64,000 bases of DNA from Heloderma charlesbogerti (Eukaryota; Chordata; Lepidosauria; Squamata; Helodermatidae): contig JANEZZ010001909.1 of NCBI GenBank assembly GCA_026122225.1, positions 372,001-436,000 of the forward strand, in the 5' to 3' direction. The notes under the pieces are model-generated. The model was not told the DNA's origin and made no database searches. It saw nothing but the letters and a program-made list of their open reading frames with translations. Made by a program: the position numbers and the translations under genes. Positions 55,430 to 64,000 of this stretch are shown here, piece after piece (the first letter of the stretch is position 1; each line of letters begins with the position of its first letter).

Positions 55430-55860
55430 CCCTGTAAGGGCGGGGGCAGCTCCACCCCATGTCCCCACCCCACCCCACCCCACCCCACGGATTTACCCCC
55501 CGACGCCGGTCATGGGGAGGACGGCAGGGAGACGGTGTGACACCGTTGCCATGGCGACGGAGCAAAGGCCGAGGCTCACCGCGCTCCTGCGATTGCCGAA
55601 GGAGGGAGTGTGGGGCTGGGTCCTCAGCTCCTCAAAGCCCCTCCATCGTATCCGGGGCCCCACGCTCTCACCCTCCCCCATCCCAGCCAACACACCACTT
55701 CCGGTCCCTCCGCGCCTATACTCCTCAGCGGTCCGCCCTCATCTAGTGTCCCCCGTGCAGCTACTTCCGGTCTTACCTGTTTCTTCGTCCTTTTATTATT
55801 GTTGTTACGATGGTGATGATTAAATCTCTCTCTTATCACAGAAATGGTATTGACATATTT
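55430..55860 (-). promoter_or_regulatory. B3GAT3: B3GAT3 promoter region with GC-rich core, ETS motifs and non-coding exon 1
   Basis: A CpG-rich stretch 3.3 kb upstream of the first coding exon. Two ACTTCCGG motifs (near 55694 and 55763) are ETS/GABP-type sites common in housekeeping promoters. Candidate donors for a non-coding exon 1 on the minus strand are GCGCG|GTGAGC near 55577 and ACAG|GTAAGA at 55777; the sequence alone does not decide. Four to five GGGGT units on the minus strand lie at 55463-55488. Confidence 0.55.
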
Positions 55861-57244
55861 TCCCCAGGTACAACAGCATCTCATTTTGCTACAATCTGAT
55901 GCGTTTTGAACTGTATTCTCGTTTATTATTTTATTCTCATTTCCTGGAGGAGGCTATCAATGGCTACTAGTCCTGGTGGCTATGTGCCCCCTCCAGTGTC
56001 AGAGGCAGGATGCCTACATACACCAGTTGCAGGGGAACATGGGTGGGAGGGTGCTGTTGCACTCATGTCCTGCTTGTGGGTTTCCCATGGGCAGCTGGTT
56101 GGCCACTGGTTGAACAGAATGCTGGACTAGGTGGACCCTTGGTCTGATCCAGCAGGGCTCTTCTTTTGTTCTTATTATTTTATTTGTAAGCTCCTTTGGG
56201 ATAACCTGCTTTTAAAGATAGGAGTCAACTAATCAAAATGAATTAACAAAGCAAAAGTTCAGATGATAACGGGGATACAAGATGGCCACATGTCCTCCTT
56301 TATAGAGGACAGTCCAGTTTTTTAAGGGCTTTCATGGAGCAGTCCTCTCTTTGAAGGCATTCTCTGTTTGAAGTGCTCTAGTCCAAGCTGGGTTTTACAA
56401 TAAAGAACCCTAAGAGAACAAGGCCTTGAAATTGCCTATCCAGTTAGCAACACCTGGACAGCAGACTGAAAAGGTACACCTGTCACCAGGCCACAATCTG
56501 CTCCACTCTGCTGAGTCATACTGTATTTCTGTTTAAGATTGTGGTAATTATTTCATATTTAGATCTATGCATATCTAAAGTAGCATATGTCATTCTCTAT
56601 CCTCTTTTGTCCTCTGGCAATACATAAGTGGCCACCCTATCTTCTGTATAGGTAAGGAAGGTAATCTTGGCTTGAGATCTCTGCATCCGAGTGTACTCTG
56701 GTTGCATCTTTATTAGATTTACCCCACAATCATAATTTGACCAGTTCTGAAACATAATAGGATGGCTTTGTAAGAAATAAACATCTTTGTATATATCAGC
56801 TTTGGATATAGCACTTTTATGTATTGAATGCATTTCCATCCCTATCTGGAGGAGTTTAATGCATTATATATTTAGGATATTTCAGTCATCATGTACTTTC
56901 AAATCATGGTCCTGTACCAGTTGGCCTGTGCCAGTCCTGGAAGTAGCCTGCCAAATAAATAAGCAGTTGATACAACTCCGTAACATTTCCAAGTCACAGG
57001 CATTAAACAAATGCTCCCAAGTATTCCTGTTTAGCAGTAATGGTTACTTTTCTTGTACCTGCTAAATTATACCTCCGTTTTGTCTTTTAGGGATGGCTTT
57101 CTAAAAGTGGTGTTTCTATATGCACATTTGCGCTAGTTTCCCTTCCTCCACTACCTGCACAAAAGCGTGTTCAGACTGCAAATTCTATGAGTGCCACAAG
57201 CTCCATTGTGGGATTAAATATTCTTATTATTTAAAGAAGACAAA
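55861..57244. other. Intergenic DNA between B3GAT3 promoter and LINE
   Basis: AT-rich sequence, with a short block near 56100-56165 (GAATGCTGGACTAGGTGGAC) that also occurs at 50578-50635. No exon or complete element recognised. Confidence 0.5.
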
Positions 57245-59548
57245 TTCTTCAAAGAGTATTGTTGTTGTTGTTGTTCAGTCGTTAAGTCGTGTCTGACTCT
57301 TTGTGACCCCATGGACCATAGCACGCCAGGCCTTCCTGTCCTCCGCTCTCTCCCGGAGTGTGCTCAAGTTCATATTAATTGCATTGGTGATGCTATCTAG
57401 TCATCTCAGCCTCTGCCGTACCCTTCTCCTTTTGCCTACAATCTTTCCCAACAGCTTCAGGGTCTTTTCCAGTGAGTTTTCTCTTCGCATTAGATGGCCA
57501 AAATATTTGAGCTTCAGCTTCAGTATCTGTCCTTCCAATGAGCAGCCAGGGTTGATTTCCTTTAGGATGGACTGATTTGACCTCCTTGCAGTCCAGGGGA
57601 CTCGTAAGAGTCTTCTCCAGCACCACAGTTCGAAAGCATCAATTCTTCGGCGCTCAGCCTTCCTTATAGTCCAGCTCTCACAGCCATACGTTACTACTGG
57701 GAAAACCATAGCTTTGATGATACGAACCTTTGTCGGCAAGGTGATGTCTCTGCTTCTTACTATGCAGTCTAGGTTTGCCATAGCTTTCCTCCCAAGGAGC
57801 AAGCGTCTTTTAATTTCATGCCTACAGTCACCGTCTGCGGTGATCTTGGAGCCCAAGAAAATAAAATCTGTCACTGCTTCCATTTCTTCCCCTTCTATAT
57901 GCCAGGAAGTGATGGGGCCAGATGCCATGATCTTAGTTTTTTTAATGTTGAGTTTCAAACCAGCTTTTGCACTCTCCTCTTTCACCCTCAACAAGAGGCT
58001 CTTTAGATCCTCTTCGTTTTCTGCCATTAAGGTGGTATCGTCTGCGTATCTGAAGTTGTTGATAATTCTCCCGGCAATCTTAATTCCGACCTGTGATTCA
58101 TCCAACCTGGCGTTTCTCATGGTGTACACTGCATATAAGTTAAATAAGCAGGGCGACAATATACAGCCTTGTCGTACTCCTTTCCCAATTTTGAACCAAT
58201 TGGTTGTTCCATGTCCAGTTCGTACTGTTGCTTCTTGACCCTCGTACAGGTTTCTCAGGAGACAGGTGAGGTAGTCTGGTACTCCCATCTCTTTAAGAAT
58301 TTGCCAGAGTTTGTCGTGATCCACACAATCAAAGGCTTTAGCGTAGTCAATGAAGCAGAAATAGATGTTTTTCTGGAATTCTCTTGCTTTCTCCATGATC
58401 CAGCGAATATTGGTGTCATGGGCTCCTTGGAGGCCTCTCTCAGTCTAATCCAGTAGCCAAGTCCAGACACAGACAAAGGGATTATTTTCAAAGCTTTATT
58501 CCTCTTTTACAACTTAACAACTCTACTGTTAGCAACTAGATATGAGCAGCAGAGTACCTATGCCCTACGTTGGAACAGTTGGTCCCCGTTTGAAAGGGAA
58601 TTACTGGCAGACCCCTGAACTTAAGGACTAGGGAGAGTCCCTCCCCTTTTCCCTTGGATCCTCTGGGTGCAGCCGTTGTTTGCGCGCCAACCGGGCACTA
58701 CGCCTCCTTTCTGCGCCCTCCATTTGGTGCCGCTGTGTCGGCGTCGCGCGTCCATCAAGTCTGCTTCCCACGCTCTGTCACTCCCAGAACTGCTATCTAA
58801 GCTAGGAATGCTGGTGGGAGGAATCTCCATCAGCTGTTGGCCCTGGGAAAGAGGAGCGACTCCTCTTCCTCAGAATCAGAACTACTCTGGGATTCTATGG
58901 GCTCAGTGTCCACCCTGACAATTGGTGATTTGATCTCTAGTTTCTCTGCCTCTTCGAAACCCAGCTTGTACTTCCGGTAGTTCTCGGTTCACATACTGCT
59001 GAAGCCTAACTTGTAGGATTTTGAGCATAACCTTGCTGGCATGTGAAATGAGCACAATTGTACGGTAGTTTGAACACTCTTTGGCATTTCCCTTCTTTGG
59101 AACTGGAATGTAAACTGACCTTTTCCAGTGCTGTGGCTACTGTTGAGTGTTCCACATTTGTTGGCATATTGAGTGCAGCACTTTAACAGCATCATCTTTT
59201 AGGATTTTAAATAGCTCAGCTGGAATACTGTCATCTCCGCTAGCTTTGTTGTTAGTAATGCTTCCTAAGGCCCACTTGACTTCACTCTCTAGGATGTCCG
59301 GCTCAAGTTCAGTGACCGCACTATCATGGCTATCAGGGACATTAAGATCTTTCCTGTATAGTTCTTCTGTGTATTCTTTCCACCTCTTCTTAATCTCATC
59401 TGCTTCTGTTAGGTCCCTGCCTTCTTTGTCCTTTATCATGCCCGTCTTTGCACAAAACGTTCCCTTGATATCTCCGATTTTCTTGAAAAGATCTCTAGTC
59501 TTTCCTATTCTGTTGTTTTCCTTGATTTCTTTGCATATTACAACACCC
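57245..59548 (-). mobile_element. BovB/RTE-type LINE, decayed, split by a solo LTR
   Basis: The minus-strand frame 57401-58396 carries reverse transcriptase landmarks: FCFIDYAKAFDCVDHDKL, RQGCILSPCLFNLY, the YADDTTLMAE active site, TYGCESWTIRKAE and FELWCWRRLLRVPWTARRSN. The upstream half (59137-59439: GRDLTEADEIKKRWKEYTEE, SITNNKASG) is separated by an inserted LTR and by frame disruptions around 58926-59136. The 3' end is the (TTG)n region near 57259. It is not a host gene and lacks the endonuclease part. BovB is known for horizontal spread between squamates and ruminants. Confidence 0.92.
58414..58920 (-). mobile_element. Solo LTR inserted in the BovB-type LINE
   Basis: 507 bp, TGTCAGGG ... 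CCCATGACA on the minus strand (TG...CA ends) with a perfect 5-bp duplication, ATTGG, at 58409-58413 and 58921-58925. Removing it makes the LINE frame contiguous at the insertion point. A minus-strand AATAAA near 58496 lies in the last fifth, consistent with LTR orientation. No internal retroviral sequence. ERV versus Gypsy origin cannot be told. Confidence 0.85.
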
Positions 59549-61014
59549 TAAAAACTAATCTTCCATTCTCAAGAGGGAGGGATCGTTAAAACCCCTCTAG
59601 ATAGGACTGGCACCTTTTCGTTCCCCCCACCCAAAATCTGGCACTTCTGAGAAAGTGCCTCTGAGCATATGCAGAATGTGTTTTTGCCGAGTAAAGAAAC
59701 CACAGCAAAGTGCTTCTGAGTATGTGGTATACAGTGCCCTCTTCTGACAGAAACATGAGGGAAGTATCCCCCCTACTTCCAAAAGTTACTATCTTGTAAG
59801 ACTTCACACCAACCTATGAAGAGTAACCAAAAAACTATGGCCCATGCAGCTATGCAGACACAGAACAACAGGGGTGCTGAACTATGGCCCACGGTTCCAA
59901 TGTAGCCCACCAGGCTTCCCCAAATGGCAACACTCCCTTACCTATGTCACCAGTCAGTCATTAGATCATTTCTCAAATTACTCATTTCTCAAATTTCCCC
60001 CCATTTGTTTCCGTCTGGGCTGCTGATCAACAAGCGGTTTCTTCTGCTTCCTCCTTTTCTTGCTGCGTGCGTATTTTTTTAGCCTTTAAAACCTGTACTG
60101 AATACAAGCTACATAAAGATGGCGAACCACAGAAAGGGGCTGTGGAATATTATGTTGTAGAGGCTTTGGCTATGCTAATTCAGGCTTTCCTACCATGGAG
60201 ACAAGTAAGAAAATACTGTCAAATATTTGGGTTGTGTTTGAAGCTCTGTCTGGGGATATGTCTGGAAAAAGGTCTTACATCAGCACCACAGCCATGTCAG
60301 CCTATATATCCCACACGGTCTAAGTCTAAGACATGGGTGGGCATGTGGATTAGGATCTACTATTAGATCACTGGGTGATTCACAGTAGATCAGCTAGGGT
60401 TTTTGACTTCCAATTGTCTAACAATATCAACACCTAAAAAGCGTCCCCCACTCCAAATCAGCTTGCTAATAAAATAACAGTTGGGGGAAAAGCATGAGTG
60501 GATTTGGAAAAGAATTCTGAGCTTGGTTCTGGTACTGATCACAAATTCCTGGGCTGAGCACCACTCCTTAATTCTTAGTATATGTCTGCCCACCTGAGCC
60601 ACAATTTTGCACCTGCCTCTGGTTCGTGGACCTCAGGGTTCTACTAAAAAACAAGCCTAAAGTTACTGTTTTTATTTTTCTTAATATTTTGTAGGACCCT
60701 TTGAGCAACTCCATTTTCAGAGGGGAGGAGTATAATTTTTTAATATATTTTTAAAAGTATTGTCTAAGAAACTGATTCAAATGCCCCCACCCCACCCCTC
60801 AAAAGCAGTACCCAATACAACTGATACACACACACATTATTGTTCTGAGGCTTGCCTCTTTTTTCTGCTCTCATCATTTCATGGCCCAAACACACTACAC
60901 ATACATGCAGCAAAACAAAACAAAAGAACAATCCAAGCTTCTGGCGTTGTCGCATGTAACCTTTGACATTTGACTACTATCAAGGAAAAGTCAGACAAAA
61001 GATTTCAGTTTTTA
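59549..61014. other. Intergenic DNA between LINE and GANAB
   Basis: A fragment of the CAGGGGTG MITE at 59869-59935; the rest is AT-rich without recognised features. Confidence 0.5.
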
Positions 61015-62463
61015 TGGGGGTTTTTTGTTTGTTTTTATTGTTTTATCAAAACACTCAGTCAGTGAAAGCTTTACCTGCAGATGAAACCACAAATCAGGAA
61101 GGGGTAGAAAAGTTGTGTGTTAAGAAGGAAATTTGTCTTTTTGGGGTTTTTTTTACTTAAAAGCCTTGCTCTGGGCCTTTTGCCTGTAAACACACAAGGG
61201 AGAACCAGCCAGAACCAGGAATGTTAATCCACATACACACAAAAGAGATGGCCAAAGAAAGCCACGTAGCTTAGACAGAGAGCAGGAGGAACACTGATAG
61301 CCAGAAGCAGGGAGTGGGACTGGGAGGTGCAGTAGCAAAGAGTAAAAAATTCCATCCGGTTCCACCTCTAGGAAGATGGGCCCCCTCTTCTCTCTTTCCA
61401 GCAGCAGAGAGGCCTCTTTCCTTAGCAGCTTGTACACCCCCCACCCCACCCCATGCTTACTTTTTCTCTCTTTTTAGGTCCCCGTGCAGGACAAAAACCA
61501 TCCGTTTCTACTTGAACCTAACCTGGGATCACTCCGCTTTTCCCTCTTCACATGATCTGTCTTGTTGACTCTCCATCAACCCCCACCAAAAAAAACATAA
61601 ATAGAAGTGACAGTGATTCACTGACACTGAGACTTTCCTGCTTCCCTCCCAACCCCCCAACCCCCAATATTCCTCTTCATCCAGAGTAGTAAGGATTGGA
61701 GGAGAAGTGGGGAAAAAAACAAGAACCTCTTGGGACTTGCAAGGAGCATGATAAGAGGAGTCATGATCTAGCTGGACCCTTTGCCCCTTGCTTATGGTGG
61801 GAGGCTACACGAGGGCATGGGGAAGACAAGGAAAGAGGAATTGTCTATACATTCACCTGTTGACAAGGAAAGGAGGTTAAAAGGCAGTCCCTACCAAGGT
61901 AATTTTTAAAATTTTAATTCGTCCACACACTGGCTTGGAACTCGAATCAGAAATAATTGGTGATTGGGAGAGATGAAGAGGAAAGCAGGGATGGGTAGAA
62001 AAGTAAAAGGAGAGTGGATTGACTACCCCTGACTATTCTGGAAAGGTCCAGCCCCTCAAAAGGTTGGCCCCAATGTTGCATCTCCAGGACGAGGGGGGAG
62101 GGAAGAGAGGGAGGGGGCACCTTTCTTAGCCACCCCGCTGCAGAGGCAGAGGGAAAACAGGTCACAGCCACCTCCAACCTGGAGATTCTTCATTCTACAG
62201 CAAATATTGCTAAAAGTTAATCTATGGAACCACCTGAAAAGATCAGAGTCCGAGACAGGGTTGAAAGGGGAAGGAGCTACGGCCACCCGCTCCCCAGACA
62301 TGCCTGTGTGGTATGGGACCTTGGACCAGAGACACCGTGGGTCAGGGAGCTACCAAGCCTACCCTACCATGCGCCAGTGAAAGGGGGGTGGCCTGAAACT
62401 CCCCAACACTGCACAAGCATCTCCCCTATCCTTTACCCCACCCCCTGCCCCCGCCTCGTGGCA
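61015..62463 (-). other. GANAB: GANAB 3' UTR with poly(A) signal
   Basis: After the GANAB stop, the first canonical minus-strand AATAAA is at 61034-61039, giving a UTR of about 1.45 kb. No interspersed repeat is recognised inside, consistent with conserved transcript sequence. Confidence 0.6.
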
Positions 62464-62573
62464 TTATCGCAGGGAAATGCTCCAGTCTGCCCCAACGTTG
62501 ACAGCGGGTTTGCGGATGGTTAAGACGGACATTTCGGCCTCGTGCGTGAAATCCAGGCGAGTCTCGGCAGCAC
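62464..62573 (-). CDS. GANAB: GANAB last coding exon
   Basis: 110 bp ending in TAA at 62466-62464. It encodes AAETRLDFTHEAEMSVLTIR then KPAVNVGADWSISLR. Acceptor CCACAG. A (GA)n tract at 62611-62640 supplies pyrimidines on the coding strand 37-66 nt upstream of the acceptor. Confidence 0.95.
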
Positions 62574-63124
62574 CTGTGGGGGGGTTCAAGGGCGGTGCAT
62601 GGAGGGTAATGGAGAGAGAGAGGGAGAGAGAGAGAGAAAGAATGGGCATGGCTGAAAGGAAAGTGCTCAGACTTCCGCAGGAGTCCCAGTCAGAGAATGG
62701 TCTCAAGAAAAGCTGAGTGGACCGTTCTTTAAAAATTAGATGACAATTCCATTTATATGACATTTTCCCCAAGCAAACGTGGCCGTGCTGGCTGAGAATG
62801 ATGGGAGCTGTAGTCTGACACATTTGGAGGGCTTAGAGAAGGCTGATATACAGAGAGAACCACAATACAATTCAGTGCCTGGAGAATTTTAGAGCCCAAT
62901 TTTGTAGTCACTGGCGGGGGCAGGAGAGGCAACATTTTTGCAGGAGGAGCAGAAACTTCTCCCAGCCTGTTGCAGAAACTTCTCCCAGCAGCAGCTGGCA
63001 GTTGGCCACTTTTTTTCTCTCCCTTAAAAGCCCCCCAGGAGCAATGGTACATGATGGGGTCTTCTGCATGCCAGGAAGGAACGAGGACCCCATCACAGCA
63101 ATCACATAGCATTGTTCATGGTAT

Positions 63125-63184
<60 letters not shown>

Positions 63185-64000
63185 GTGACAGCTCCTCCAC
63201 TGCTCCAGAAAAAAATGTCGGGGCTTCACTTTACATGCGCACACACATGCACACACACAACACAGGAGCCAAACATTCTCTATTCCAGGCCCCAGAACAC
63301 AGCACTGAGGGCTGAATTCCATTTCAAATGTCAGCATCTTGGCTCAGTATCGTCTACACTGAGTGGCAGCAATGGCTCTCCAGGGCTTCAGACAGGGTCC
63401 TTCCCCAGCCCTACCTCGAGATGCCAGAGATTGTCTTTGGGACCTTTTGCATGCAAAGCAGAGGCTCTACCACTGAGTTACAGCCCTTCTCCTAAAAGTA
63501 AAGGAAGATTCCAGTCCTCATGGATCTGAATAAATGGCTGATTTAAATAGAAAGAGAGGAAGTTGCCTTATATCAAGTCAGATAGTTGCTCTTCCTCATC
63601 ACAGGCTATTCTTTTTCACCGGAATCGCTAGTGACTGAACTTGGGACCTTCTGCCTGTAAATCAGGGGTGGGGAAACTCAGGCCCAGGGTCCCAATCTGA
63701 CCCTACTGGAGCCCCAATCCAGCCCTACTGGGTTCCCCAGTTGGCCACACCCCCTTTCCCCCAGGACACCAACTGCTCAGTGGTTCCCTGGCTTTTGTGC
63801 AGTTTTTCCTCCGCTTCTAAGAGGTTGAAACGGCTTCGTTGCTGGCAGTAAGAGCTTCAAGCTAAAATATGCTGGTATTGTGCTCTACCACTCAGCTGTG
63901 CGGTCTCTCTCCATAAAGCAGAGATGCCAGGGATTGAGTCTGTGACGTACTGCACGCGATCACTCACCATCCTGTTTGAGGAACACTGCTGCTGGTTTCC
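62464..64000 (-). CDS. GANAB: GANAB 3' end: neutral alpha-glucosidase AB (glucosidase II alpha), partial
   Basis: The catalytic subunit of ER glucosidase II removes the inner glucose residues from N-glycans and drives the calnexin cycle. Only the last two coding exons are visible, cut by the window edge. Joined, the end reads KPAAVFLKQDGAAETRLDFT and then MSVLTIRKPAVNVGADWSIS-LR before TAA. That agrees with my recall of human GANAB (GKPAAVVLQ...[22 protein letters not shown]). This belongs to the C-terminal beta-sandwich region; the GH31 catalytic barrel would lie beyond 64000. Downstream of B3GAT3 on the same strand, as in human. Human GANAB is over 900 residues, so only about 47 residues are covered. 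Confidence 0.95.
62611..62640. repeat. GANAB: (GA)n simple repeat near GANAB acceptor
   Basis: GAGAGAGAGGGAGAGAGAGA-type tract in the last visible intron. Confidence 0.85.
62775..62845. repeat. Foldback repeat fragment
   Basis: CGTGCTGGCTGAGAATGATG, GGAGCTGTAGTCTGACACAT, TTGGAGGGC. Confidence 0.6.
63127..63182. repeat. (TG)n microsatellite, about 28 units
   Basis: Uninterrupted dinucleotide repeat in the GANAB intron. Confidence 0.97.
63332..63492 (-). repeat. tRNA-derived SINE
   Basis: CTCAGTATCGTCTACACTGA, CCTTTTGCATGCAAAGCAGA, CTCTACCACTGAGTTACAGC. Confidence 0.75.
63554..63945 (-). repeat. tRNA-derived SINE split by a hAT-type MITE
   Basis: 63554-63662 (AGTTGCCTTATATCAAGTCA, CTTGGGACCTTCTGCCTG) and about 63879-63945 (GCTCTACCACTCAGCTGTGC) are two parts of SINE sequence. 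Between them, 63663-63878 is the CAGGGGTG MITE. Confidence 0.6.
63968..64000 (-). CDS. GANAB: GANAB penultimate exon, truncated by the window edge
   Basis: 33 visible bases encode KPAAVFLKQD plus one base of a Gly codon. Donor GTGAGT. The phase joins exactly to the last exon. Confidence 0.9.

Noticed and set aside
57714..58238. 174-residue plus-strand frame
   Set aside because: It is the antisense shadow of the BovB-type reverse transcriptase.
57401..58396. 331-residue frame as a host gene
   Set aside because: All motifs belong to a LINE reverse transcriptase; no introns, no conserved synteny, and it is interrupted by an LTR.
1..64000. A novel multi-gene or defence-type system
   Set aside because: All convincing coding sequence belongs to EML3, B3GAT3, GANAB or retroelements. 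No further gene cluster is visible on either strand.

Overview
This 64 kb window is vertebrate nuclear DNA, most likely from a squamate reptile (lizard or snake). Genes are split into short exons with GT-AG introns. The intervening DNA is full of BovB/RTE, L1 and CR1/L2-type LINE pieces, tRNA-derived SINEs, hAT-type MITEs and foldback repeats, a mixture typical of squamates. The organism call is inferred from this mixture and from how close the encoded proteins are to their mammalian orthologues. No alignment was run.

Three protein-coding genes are supported, all on the minus strand: EML3 (stop at 2539, start codon at 39496; 24 coding exons, about 1009 residues), B3GAT3 (45673-52100; 5 coding exons, 326 residues, complete) and the 3' end of GANAB (62464 to beyond the right edge). 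The order EML3 - B3GAT3 - GANAB matches human 11q12.3. In human, ROM1 lies between EML3 and B3GAT3 on the opposite strand; no ROM1-like coding sequence is visible here. The CpG-rich first 300 bases may be the promoter side of the next gene in that order (MTA2 in human), but no exon of it can be proven.

Layout: 1-300 CpG-rich edge; 300-1919 intergenic; 1920 to about 39690 EML3, with exons spread over long repeat-filled introns and the first exon in a CpG island; about 39700-44690 repeat-rich intergenic DNA; about 44690 to 55.8 kb B3GAT3, with many palindromic MITEs and a GC-rich promoter; 55.85-61.0 kb intergenic, dominated by a decayed BovB-type LINE (57245-59548) split by a solo LTR; 61.0-64 kb GANAB 3' UTR, last exon and an intron.

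The genes do not form a functional pathway. EML3 is a microtubule-binding WD-repeat protein, B3GAT3 makes the glycosaminoglycan linker in the Golgi, and GANAB trims N-glycans in the ER. I found no operon, CRISPR array, toxin system or other undescribed multi-gene system. What stands out is two consecutive small exons in EML3, a tandem splice acceptor, an uncertain 61-bp exon, the apparent absence of ROM1, and several nested transposon insertions with visible target-site duplications.
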